This document shows, piece after piece, positions 10,930-22,280 of a DNA stretch of 64,000 nt. The position numbers were made by a program, and so were the translations under genes. Each line of letters begins with the position of its first letter. Positions within the stretch are counted from its first letter, which is position 1. The stretch comes from Vermamoeba vermiformis (Eukaryota > Tubulinea > Echinamoebida): NCBI GenBank assembly GCA_045837725.1, contig JBEWZL010000156.1, positions 62,001 through 126,000 of the forward strand, given 5' to 3'. The notes beneath the pieces were generated by a model, which worked only from the letters and a program-made list of their open reading frames with translations, was not told where the DNA came from and made no database searches.

Positions 10930-13900
10930 TTATGTCCTTGAGTCCACTTTGACTGACGCGGTATCCATCACTGAGGAGGTGCGTACGGATCCGTCGGTGG
11001 TGGAAGGTCCGTTTTGCCGTTGAGAATGGGCGCTGCTCGACATGCTGCCACCATTGACGAATCGGCGTTTTTCTGCTTCATACATGGCCTTTAATTCATC
11101 TTCAGAGCGACGAGTGACCAACCTGGTGAGCGGATGTGAGTAAGATATGAAAGGCCTAAATATGGCTTACCAGATCTTAGGAACAAACAACAAGCTCAGC
11201 GCAATACTTGTCGTGAATATTATAGCCAAACAAAGCACCAAAAAATTGGCCACAACGTTGGCAACGACGACCATCGGAATTAAAATCACGACCGCGACAA
11301 ACGCAAAATTGTAAATCTGAATAATATAGTGGTCAACGCATTGATTACAGCAACGTATCGTATTGAACTTACCGAGATAGCAATGTAGCGCGCTTCATTG
11401 AAGAAACTGTACGGGACATTGCGCGTCATGATGGCAACGATGACACCAGACAGCACCGTCAAGCCCTGAAGGTGAAATTAATTAGAATTATACTCGAAAC
11501 ACTCGTGCTGATAGTCTACCTTGTAACCAATGATAACATATAGAATGGGTGGGAAGAAATAACATTGGGCGTAATTGTCAAACGTGTCGCCAGGGTTCTG
11601 AATCCACTGAATGCTGATCGGATACAGAGCTTGTAACAGCACCAATAGAACCTATTCATATTTATATGTTAGCGAGGTCTTATCCGGGAGGTGATTGTTA
11701 CGTACGACGTCGATTGACAAGAACACAGCCATTGCTTTGCCAAGGTCGTTGTTCGTCCAGACCTTGAGCAACAGATTTTTCTTGAAAATGCGATGAACAC
11801 GAATCGTCTTTACGAATAAGCTCCTGCAGTCCGCCACATAATTAGCAGGAGAAGCAGCGTAACGATAAAGCAAGTCTACATACACAAATAGCAACGAAAA
11901 TCCGATCGAGAGCAACCAGATGAAGAGCGAGCACGTCTGATTGACAACATTAGTAATGCATCATCAATGCTGAAAATGTATATTAAACGTACGACAGTGG
12001 AGTGGTCAAGCGAGTACATGATGACAGACACGTAAATGAAGATGATGCCCACGAGCATTACCAACATGAACAACACGGTGGCACTCTTCATCACAACTGA
12101 CTCGCGTCTGACAAGTGTTAGTTAATATATTAAGCAATGCGCGGTCATTGCGTTGACGTACTTGTACAGCACTATCCCGCCTACAGCAAGCGTAAGAGCC
12201 ACGAGCGCAGCAGCAATAACGAGCATTGGAAGTGTGAAGTTGTTGGTGATGTACAAGTAAGCAGGGCCTCACATAGCTGTCAGAATAATTGACAAGAAAG
12301 AGAGACGACTTACTTCTCTCGTTGCCCGTGCAAATGTACGCCGTGCTGCTCGCGCCAGGACAGCTCGCACTTCGCAAACACCAGCTGAAGTTCGACGCAC
12401 CGAAATTACTCACGCGCAGTGTTGAACCTGCCGCTTGTAATTCAGCCACGACTTCTGACATCAGTGTCATGCTGAGATGAATTTATTAACGTGTCTTGCC
12501 TAATAAGGGAAAAAAAACACTTACTCGTACGTATCGCTGTAATTTCCTGGAGGAATAATACCAGCCTTGCTCAATACATTAACGGTATTCGCCCACTTCG
12601 AGCTGTTCATCAGGCCAAAAGTCTCATCTGTGGTCCTGTCGATACATTATTAGTATTTCATGAAAAATAATAATCGATCCGGATCAAAATACCAGATCAG
12701 CTTGTTGACTTCATTCATCATCCACCGCTGATAATCATTGCCACTCCAAATCAAGTTGACACAATCTTCCATATAATCGCGGCAATGCATCCAACCTCGC
12801 GTCATTGCTCTAATGCCATAATTAGATCTGGATCGATTTTCAATTGTGTTCGTTATAAAATACCTTAAAAATCGCTTGGCAATATCTTGGTTTGCAGTGT
12901 TGTTGAGCCAAGCACGTGATACGAATAAACTGTCTTGTAACGTAGCAGTGCCTAAGTGATGAAGTTAGGTATATTTAAACAGTACGCAAGCTGCCCGATC
13001 CATCAATTACAAAAATGGAAATTCGGAACTTGAACAAAATTTCCGTTTTCGGCCGAATTAGTCTCGATACCGATAAATTTAATGATTTCACATCGTTGAA
13101 GAAGAAGATTATTTACCGGAAATGATATCAAAGGTAAGTTTCGACATAAATCGAACAGATAATACACGGATCAAAATACGTACCGAGATCTTCGAAGCTA
13201 AAAATAGTGAAATTATCGAGTTTGTACAATTGCGTAGCATTGGGCTCGATGTATCCTAATAACTGTGGAAGCTCGTTGTATGTCGTGGCCATGACCTGCA
13301 TTCAATCGTCAACGTAATAAACAACTTGAATAAATCATAAATTTAAAGTAAATTGGCTTGGGATCCGTTCTCTAGAGAACACAAGCCAGGTTTGGTTCTT
13401 AATTCGGAAATTTTAAAATTACAGTACTTACGCAATCTGATCTACCTTGGAGCAAGCCTAAAGGACTGAAATTTTGCGAGATGCGGTTGATGTCGGTGTC
13501 GATGTTTATTCCTTCTTTAATAAGGGCCGCTCGGAACTCTAAAAACGATGTCAAACAATGGTACTGCCCCTCAAATATCAAATGTTTTCAGAAGCACGTT
13601 TCTAAGCCAAAATGAATCTGAAATCCATCGCGATCCTTACCTTCATCCAAATTGTCCCACATAGCCACTGTTTTACCTTTTAAATCTCTAAGAGTTTTTA
13701 TATCTTCGTCTGCGCGCGCAACCGCGAGAGTCGCGCTACGTTGAAAAACCTATTTGAAGAAAAGTGTAAATTGCTTGATCTGACAATCGCAGATTCACAA
13801 TTTCGTATATGTATCTGTCTAGGACTGTCTATCTATATCATTCGTATTGTACGTACCTGAGAAATGATGACAATGTCTGATCCCGCCAGTTTCGATTTCA

Positions 13901-14492
13901 AACTGACTTGAGACCAAGCAACGCCAAATTGAGCAATGTCTTTAATCACCTAGTCAAATATTAATTTAATATTATTACGTTATTTAAAACGGGATTTATG
14001 GAGCAGGATCCGATCGGTTCGGAGTTTCCAAAAATTGCTTCAATACTTTAAATCGAAGCGGAACCCCCGCAGCAAATGATTCAAACTTCCATGAGCAACG
14101 CTAAGCTTACCCATTCGGCAGAATCCACTCCTGGTCCACCTGACAAAACAACCACATTCAAGCACTCGTCGGTAAAATAACCTAATTCTTGTGCAATGAC
14201 ATATCCTGTTAACAAAAATAAATTAAGCATTCATTTTCCTACAGTATTGGACCAGATTTAAAATCAATTTACAAATATTCGGTAACCAGTCGATGATGAA
14301 TGACTGTAATCGAGTCACTGATTCCTTATTGAAAATAAACGATAAGGTACCTGCAAACTGTGCTTGTAAGACCCATTGCAATTGAATTCGAACGCTGTCA
14401 AAGCTTGTACAGTTCTTCTGTCCTGCGACAGATCCAGCGCAGGAACTTAAGACTAAACCAATTAGTAGTATGACGCAGTACCGAGAATACAT
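10930..14492 (-). CDS. Class C GPCR with NMT1/THI5-like periplasmic-binding ectodomain
   Basis: About 14 exons run from ATG 14492 to TAA 10930 and encode roughly 820 residues. After a signal peptide (YCVILLIGLVLSSCAGSVAG) the ectodomain reads RIQLQWVLQAQFAG, YVIAQELGYFTDECLNVVVL, GGPGVDSAEW, FGVAWSQVSL, and DLKGKTVAMW, the hallmark pattern of NMT1/THI5 substrate-binding proteins (LQWxPQAQFAGYYVA... GGPGVD... DLKGK). Seven hydrophobic segments follow. ICL2 reads FVKTIRVHRIF and the region near TM6 reads FNEARYIAIS, both diagnostic of class C (7tm_3) receptors; TM7 ends SLLFVPKIW. The cytoplasmic tail is Ser/Thr-rich. In bacteria and fungi NMT1/THI5 proteins bind or make thiamine pyrimidine, so a small-molecule nutrient ligand is plausible but unproven. 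An in-frame ATG lies further upstream at 14570, but 14492 gives the best signal peptide. Confidence 0.85.
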
Positions 14493-15754
14493 CCTCGTGT
14501 GGTCTCTGTATTCCGACAAATAGCTTGTTTGACATGTCGGGTCCGTGGGTTTAAAATATGACATTTCCAAATTTAGACTGCCTATATTTGGAGAAAAGTA
14601 CGATGGAAAACAAAAAGAGCTCGTATATGCTCAGTTACTGATACTTATATGCCATAGAGGTGTTCTAAATACCCGAAAGAAGTGTGGGTTCGGTAAACGT
14701 ATCGTGCCAACCAGCCACATCCACGAGTGCCTAAAATAAATTTCGTTTAATTGTTAAAATTTATAATAAATATTCTTAATGCAATGAATAAACTAATGCC
14801 GTTGTTATTATAATGCTAACGACTTTGTAGTCCAAATAATAATAAAATCAAAATCGATCTAAAGCTGATTCGACTTACCAAAACGTGCAACTCCAAGACT
14901 ACAAATACGAATGATATTCATGGACGAATTTATAATTATTCTACAGTTGCAATGTTGATTTGACCGATCTAGATCACATTACGAACTAGATTCAATATTT
15001 GCTTGCGTAAATCAATAATAAATGGTCATTGTGCGCGGTAAATACTGTTGCTAACCAACAGGTGGTGGCCTGCCTGAAAACAAAACAATAAAATTAACTT
15101 GCTTTGAATTGCAAGCTCCGCTAAAGAGAAACAGAAGTTCATTTTTCAGACCAAAATCCTTCTTAAGCATTATTACATCGTTTATTAACAAATGCGAGGA
15201 TTAAACATAGCCTCTACGTCCAAGTAAGTGTCAAGTCGCTAGTTTAAAATATTAATTAATTTTAAAATATTAGCCAAACGCATTCTCCGGCTTTAATAGC
15301 CAAATTAGATATCCCATACATTAGGCTTAATATTGAAATTATTTTTAGATTTAATTTGGTTCGCGAACCATAGCAAAAATTTGGTGTGCAACCCGGATGT
15401 GACGAGTTTAACAAATACGATTGATGAGCTGTGCCTTCATACGTTGGACGAATAACTCGAATGTTCTATGAACGGTTGACTATCAGACGTCTCGACTTCG
15501 AGACAGACAGAAGAAAGGATTTGCCACGAAGATCCGGATCTAACTAACAACTCCGGATTAAAATGCCAGATCAACATAGATTGATAGATCCAAGGTATTA
15601 ATATCAGTTTCTCTTCTCCCAAGGAATTTCTCGTCGGACTTCGGGAACTGCTGCATTAATCTAAATTTGGAATCGTTCGGTAACGAAAATTTTTCTAACA
15701 CATTCTTTTTTATTTATTTAAGATCTTTACATCACCACTAAGGGGAACATCTGC
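14493..15754. other. Intergenic stretch with exon-like fragments
   Basis: This 1.26 kb AT-rich gap lies between the GPCR start and family copy B. From 15192 a short + strand frame (MRGLNIASTS, GTAAGT donor, AG acceptor near 15274, then QTHSPALIAKLDIPYIRLN) and a second piece (NLVCNPDVTSLTNTIDELC, about 15370-15446) look protein-like but do not join into one gene. I do not recognise them. No RNA gene was seen. Confidence 0.3.
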
Positions 15755-18471
15755 ATGAGTGCCAGAACGCTTTTAATAGCAATCTTTGGCTTTTGGATTT
15801 GCTCCACCGTAGTTGTAGCAGAGGTTCTTGCAAACTCTGGCTATCCTATGCTAGGAGGAAATCCTGAAAGAAACTATAAAATCGATCGATCGGTTAGTAA
15901 CGGCTTTAAATCGATGAAATATAAATTATATAATTTTTCCGAAATTAACCGTTATTTTGAAGGTCCTTCGGCAAATGAGTCCTTAAATTAACATCCCTGT
16001 TTAATAGGTGCTTTGCCCACAAGTAGCTCCGGGCCGAACAACCGTACTGAGTGCTGATTGGTTTTTTCCTCCACAGCAATTCGCTGGTACATTTCAGATC
16101 ACCTCCACACAACTTACTCTGGATGAAAACGTACGTTCTCCGACATTTCTCCGATTTTTTAATTTATTTTTTAGGGTTTTTTGTACGTGGCTGGATCGTA
16201 CAACGAGGTGAGCATCAGTATTTTCAAAGTGAACGCAACCGATGGAAGCTATAATGCTCAGGATACAGGGTACGAAGTAAAGTAAATATTTTTTAATAGG
16301 TCTCATTTTAATATTGCAGGTTTACGTTGCCGGGTTCTTCGGATCAAGATGCGCATCCAACGCACGTTAAGAACAACAAATTTTACTTGGCTCCAGATGG
16401 GCAATCTGTAATCGTAGATACTACTACTATGCTAGCTATCGCCACAACAGAGAACCCTAACCCTTCTGCTATTGTGGGACCTTCATCCTTTGCACCGTAC
16501 GGAACCACCTTGATGGTCAAGTCCAACACCGGTGTTGACGTCGGCAACTCTTTGACGTACATTGATGCGTCAGGCAACGTGAATATTAACGCTCCTAATG
16601 CTAATGTTGGCTATGAATCGTTGCCAGTCTTAGTTTGGACGTCCGGATCTGGTACCACCCCCGTGTTGGTCAATCCAAGCGCCAGTCCCACGAATGTGTT
16701 CACTAAGGATTGGACTAAATCTTTTCCTGGCAATGCAAGAAAGGCTTGGCTTGATGGTGATTACTTGTTCTATTTGAGTAACTATCCATCGTCGGCACTG
16801 ATCCGCATTAACATGGTACGAGCCCAAAACAATCTTTCATGGTAACGCAGTACTAACGACCTTAACTATTATAGACTGATAATACTGATGTTGTTAGTAC
16901 CGACATTAGTACTTTCCAAGGTAACTCATATACGTGGGATTTTACAACTCTCAGATCTATTTACCACAACAACGTTCTATTCACACAAATTACTGGTCAA
17001 GTACGTATACACATGAATCGCATTGAACTTAGCACTAAAGATAATGTTAGAACGGAGACCTGCAATTTGTTGATTTACTCGGAGGAACTGTCGTCCCGCA
17101 ACCAGGGCCACAATCTACTCTAGTATCGCATCCGATCTTCCTGAAAAGTAAGAAGCACACTGCTAATACGCTACGATTTCACTAACGGTAAATGATTACA
17201 TTTTAGGGGACAACACGGTACTGATGTACACGCACACGTATGACACGGGCATTTTGCAAATGAAAGGTCTTGAATGGGGTACCTGGAAAACAAAAATGGT
17301 GGCTCAGTTCAACGGATCTTATGTGTACGATAATAACTACGTAAGTCACACATCTAACTCTAATATCAACGAGGTCTAACGAAAATGTAGGGCATCCCTA
17401 TCGTTGGTGAAAATTGCCGCATGTACACTATTCTTAACGACAGAGTTTACTCTTTTGCACCATTGCCTATTCAAAATCTCGTGCCGACATTACAATGCGT
17501 GGATTTGGCGACTAACGAAGCGTACTTCTCGTACAATTACTTGGGAGCTGGTTCGAAGGACTTTGTTATCCCTCACGTCGCTGATCGAAACGAACTAACC
17601 CCTGAAGTACGTGTGAATTCTCTACAGGCTGGTTTTTGCGGACAACGGAACTAATTCTGTTGGCTTTAGGGCCTCGCACCATTGACTGACTTCACTGCTG
17701 GAGAAGGACCGTTGTACCCGTTATCGCACAAAGTCCTTTTGAATACCAACGCTAGCACGCACACGTGGATTTTGGAAGACTACACTTTGACGTTCGCTGT
17801 TGGCTCGTCACTGGCCTGCCCGACAAGTAGGTTACAGTACTAGTTTTCACGTAGTATACGAGCTTATACTGATACCTTCTATTAGCGGCAACGATCACGA
17901 TTAGATTGACAGCAAATGCACCTTTCCCTCAAGGCTTCCAAGAGACCGTTCGAAAAGCGTTCGTTATGCTGACAGGTGTCACTGACAGCCGTGTGACAGT
18001 AGTCGCCAGAAAGCGCTCAGTAGCTCAATCAGACACTTTAGAGACGGAACTTCAAGTCGCTCCTGGTACGATCTGAACGTGCAAAATGCGCAGATCTGAC
18101 ATTTTTTTCAGATCCTTCCGGAAGTGAGCCTTCGTCTTCCGATGTCGTTAGAAACTTCGTAAATAATGAACAAGAGTCATTTTCAGTCCTAGTAGCTAAT
18201 TCTGATGGCGCTCCAGCTGGCGTCAAAGTTGACTGTACGTAACTCAGATCTGGATCTCTTGACTTATGTTTCTAATATTCTTTTAGCCATTACTGGAAAA
18301 AAGACTGACACTGAAGTACAAGGAGTATTGCCACCTCAAGCTCCTCCTGTGAGTCCTCCGACTGCTCCGGTACCTGCACCAACACCAATAGCAGTCAAAA
18401 GCGTGACTTCGAGTGTCAAGGCCAGCGTAACATTAATTATTGCAACTGTTTTGTATTCAATTCTTAATTAA
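15755..18471 (+). CDS. Secreted PQQ-propeller-like surface protein, family copy B
   Basis: ATG 15755 starts a signal peptide ending near VVVAEVLA, followed by NSGYPMLGGNPERNY, the family start motif, which resembles PQQ/quinoprotein propellers. Exons then give GFLYVAGSYNE... IFKVNATDGSY (a blade), a long central exon (16320-16815), PLPIQNLVPTLQCVDL with DRNELTPE, HTWILEDYTLTFAVG, and the C-terminal module IRLTANAPFPQGFQETVRK with GVTDSRVTVVARKR and LETELQVAP. The linker is rich in Pro and includes VQGVLPPQAPP; the last about 20 residues are hydrophobic, consistent with a GPI signal. About 770 residues. Intron positions match the other copies closely. It sits 253 bp upstream of copy C in the same direction. 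Function unknown. Confidence 0.82.
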
Positions 18472-18723
18472 ACTAACCGTAATTTTGGTTTAGTGATTTT
18501 TTTTCTTGTCGAAGCCAGATGCGTTCGTTGGCTTGAAGTACGTATGTCGTATTTTTAGCGATACAAGAATCGGAATCATTTAAACTTGTTCTCTATCTTA
18601 GAATTTATTCGGTGAACCGGATAATTACGGATGTGATTCCGAACTGTTTTTAAACCAGGATTTTAAAATCTCAAAAATTATTTTATTTCAAAGCTTCACA
18701 GGTTGTAGTACGCATCTATTGCA

Positions 18724-21389
18724 ATGAAGCGCATAGTTTTCACTATAATTGTTGCGTGCCTGGTTGGCTGGATGCACGCTGCAGTTACTTTAGCAGACTC
18801 GGGTTATCCAATGTCAGGTGCAAATCCTCAGCGCAATTATAAATCCAACAGACCTGTAAGTACCTTCTGTCCATCGATCTCTTTTTAATGCAGACAAAGA
18901 ATTTCAATAACTTTACGAATGTAACAGGACAAGATCCTAGCTTTTTAATGATTGTTAAATATTTAAATAATTAAACTTTTTAGTTCTGACGGTTAATTTT
19001 TCAGATTCGTTGCGCATCTGTTTCCAACGGCAAAACGACTGTTTTGAATGTAATTCATAGCTTTCCGAATCTCCCTGCAACATTTTATCCACACACTGTG
19101 GGAAGAGAGGTCTCTTTAGACGATAAGGTATACAATCTATTTTTATTGGATTTGGTAATTTTGACACTTTATTTTCAGGGATGGGCGTATATTTTAGCTA
19201 CTTACAATTCATGGAATACTATCTTTAGATTCAATACTACAGATGGTTCCTATAGCGTTACAGATAAGTAAGTTTCGGCAAAATTAAATTTATTTATCGG
19301 ATCTTGTAACTTTTCATTTCAAGCCATTCGACAGGACTCGATGATCCAAGGCTTACCCTGCTGGCAGGAGGCGTGTTATATTATTCCGGAGCTTCTACGA
19401 CCAATAGACTTGACACATCAAATTTCAACATCCAGGTCAACTTTACCGACCCAGCAACTTTCGGAGCTCAGACTTCTATGGCTCCGTTCAATAACGAGTG
19501 GATGGTCAAATCGATGTATCAGACTAACCTCATTGGTGATGTGATCATGTACTTCAAAGACGCTACTTCCAGCATTGACACGACCCTCGCGAACATCACT
19601 GGAGACTTCACCGGCACGAGCATTAGAGACGTCTTAGTGTACAAATCTACGACTTCATCAGTGGAATTTCCTGTTGTGGCTGGGTACGCCATGTCCGTAG
19701 GAGGCACTACAATCATTGCGTCGCCGAGCTACACTGTCGGCTTGCCCAATGCATACGCGAAGAACGTCATGATCGTAGGCGATGAAATTTTAGTCTCACA
19801 TTATGCGAACGCTTATGGAGCTGGATTCTACAAGCTCGATGCGGTAAGTCAAAGAGTTTAACGGAGAAAAGTATTGACTTTCAATATAGGCAACTGGAGC
19901 GGTCACGCTAAACCAGACTTATGCTACATGGAACGGAAATGCATTCATTTTGTACTCTCCGCTTATGTATCATAACGGAAAGGCGTTTGCTCATCTTATC
20001 TCGAGCTCTGGAGTAAGACATGTCGTTCTAAGTACTTCCTTTCCTAACTTGATGATGTTAGATACACTTTGTGGACCTAGTTAGCGGTCAAACTTTGGCT
20101 TCTTCGACAACCTTCCGTGCACTTGATCGAAACTTCGCCTTTTCTAACGGTAAGAATTAGACCTATCATACAGTAACTCCATAAGCATGCCAGTATTAAT
20201 TGGCGTTATATAGTTGACCAGACTGTGCTGTCATTGGGATACAACCTTAATAGCCAATACTTTGAAATCATGGGATTTGAGTGGGACACGTGGAAAGTCA
20301 ACGTTCGCGCCAGACTGCCCACTGACTACAACGCAGATGTATCTTACGTAAGTGAACCTATTAGCATCTATAATTACATATCTGACGTATTCTAGGGCAC
20401 TGTTGTGATTGGCGACAATTGCAGGGTTCACGTAGGCATTGCGCAACGGTTCCATACCTTAGCACCTTTGCCCCTTCAAAACGTTGTTCCAATTCTCGAG
20501 TGCGTTGATCGCAACACGAGAATAGGATACTTCACTTACAACAATACTGGCTCTCTTGCATTCTCCATCCCGCAAGTCGATGACAGGAATAACCTTTCGC
20601 CAATCGTAAGTGACTCGATGATTATAGTAAATCAGTTCTAACCTCATGCTTGTAACTTAGAACGTGGCACCCATTGAAGTCTTCTCAGTGGGTCTCGGTT
20701 CGAACTTCCCATTCTCTTCACAAGTGCTGCTGAATACAAGTGACTCGTACACTTGGGTGCTTGAAGACTACGTGCTATCATTCACAATCACCCCTGCTCT
20801 CTATTGTCCCGAGTGTAAGTCTCAAGCACACTCCATTTAAGTATGACACTAATTGTCGCAGCGATTTCTTTCGGAATTCTCTTGACCGCCAATGGTACAT
20901 TCCCTGCTGGTTTCGATCTTCTCGTACGTGACGCCTTCGTCAATGTGACTGGCATCAGCGGCAGTCGTGTGATGATAGTGGCCAAGAAACGAGCGGTAGA
21001 GCAACAACAGACCAGCCTCGAAACAGATCTTAACGTCGCTCCTGGTAAGTTGATCAATGTGCCTTCATACGTTCAATGCTAACTGGTCCCTCACAACAGA
21101 TCCGACCAATCAAGAGCCAGACCCAGCGCAAGTTGTGCAACAATTCCAGAATCAACAAACTGAATTCAATCAACAACTTCAAAATCAACCAGGAGCACCG
21201 AGTGGTATTCAAACTAGTCTTTCCGGCAAACAACAGCCAACCGCTGTGCAAGGCCAGATCCCGCCTCAACCGGTTGCACCGCCAACGAGTACTTCGGAGC
21301 CAGTAGTCACTAACCCCACCTCTGCGGCTAATGCCTTGCAAGTAGTATCGAGCATTATCACTCTGGTAACTGTTATGTTTGTGTTTTAA
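18724..21389 (+). CDS. Secreted PQQ-propeller-like surface protein, family copy C
   Basis: ATG 18724 encodes a signal peptide (VFTIIVACLVGWMHAAVTLA) then DSGYPMSGANPQRNYK. Exon 3 reads GWAYILATYNS... IFRFNTTDGSY. Downstream are the long central exon from about 19322 to 19843, PLPLQNVVPILECVDRNTRI, the DDRNNLSPI motif, YTWVLEDYVL, and the module FPAGFDLLVRDAFVNVTG with SRVMIVAKKR and LETDLNVAP. The linker is very Gln-rich (VVQQFQNQQTEFNQQLQNQ) before QGQIPPQP and a hydrophobic tail. Its last exons and 3' flank are nearly identical to 26340-27430, showing a recent duplication. All joins keep frame, so it looks functional. Confidence 0.82.
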
Positions 21390-21629
21390 GTTTGGATTTG
21401 GAAAAAAAGTAATTTTAACTTCAATATTTCTGTGATAAATTCGTATGACGGTGAATATATTGAAACGAATTCGTTCCGCGGCATAACGGCATTATAGCGA
21501 TAATTAGCCGGAGTTTCATGAAATCACAACTTTCTATTTTTAGCATTTCGGCTACGATAAAATACTTCGTCCGCTTATTTTTTATTGTGCCTTTAAACTT
21601 ACAAACAAACGGTTCGTTGGTATTTCCAA

Positions 21630-21761
21630 ATGAAGCCTTTAGTTTTTTTGATAATTCTATTTGGAGTCGTCGGTTGGATCACCGCAACGATTACTCTAGC
21701 TAACTCTGGCTATCCAATGCCTGGAGCAAATCCTCAACGTAATTCCAAAGTGGACAAACCG
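21630..21761 (+). pseudogene. Family copy D, exon 1 (signal peptide exon), separated from its 3' half
   Basis: ATG 21630 encodes MKPLVFLIILFGVVGW, then ANSGYPMPGANPQRNSKVDKP, and ends at a GTAGGT donor. It is nearly identical to exon 1 of copy E at 27287, including the 5' flank. The exons that should follow (propeller blades) are missing; family sequence resumes only at about 25517. Exon 1 ends in phase 0 and the resuming exon also begins in phase 0, so a short in-frame product made by splicing across 3.8 kb is possible. Otherwise this is half of a disrupted gene. Confidence 0.7.
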
Positions 21762-22280
21762 GTAGGTCATACGACAATTGGCCAACAATTACAAGAAGGG
21801 GGTAATTAATATTGTTGAGGTCAACAATTTTACAGAAAAGTACAAGGACATTGTGATGGATTATCAGATTCATTTTGTACTTCCTCAGACTCTTCTTCTC
21901 GTTCGTTAACAGCTAATGTAATCGGGAACCTTTCGAAGTTTGAAATGATGAATGATGATGATGAATGAGAAAGTACTAATCTCTTGACTATCAAGAGCTG
22001 TCAAAGAGCGACAATACTACAAGATGGATCATCGCAAGGTACAGATGGCAGTTTGTTTTTTCAATCAAATCGAAAGCTTTATTGACGGTGCAAATTTATG
22101 CAGGGATTTTGATAGTCTTTATTTGGGCTCGGGTGAATTTCGCCGTAAAATTTGAGGAATTGGACTGAAGGTGAGCCCAACTTCCAGGATGTGGACGACT
22201 TGTGAGCCCAAATTTGTAACATCATTGTTTAACTTTTATTACGTTATTATTTAGTATTGAACACAAGTGCAACCACAAGT
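21762..22280 (+). other. Intron/insert sequence upstream of the PEP-synthase-like gene
   Basis: Starts as intron 1 of family copy D; similarity to the matching intron of copy E stops near 21785. The remainder contains an 86-bp copy of part of the downstream PEP-synthase-like gene and low-complexity ATGATG repeats near 21946-21966. No separate gene seen. Confidence 0.5.
21967..22052 (+). repeat. 86-bp duplicated segment, copy 1
   Basis: Direct repeat of 24062-24147 with one mismatch (ATCGCAAG versus ATCACAAG). It duplicates an intron end and the start of the following exon of the PEP-synthase-like gene, placed 2.1 kb upstream of the original. Confidence 0.9.

Noticed and set aside
15437-15622. 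61-codon - strand ORF in the gap before family copy B
   Set aside because: No splice-linked neighbours, no domain, and composition like the surrounding noncoding DNA.
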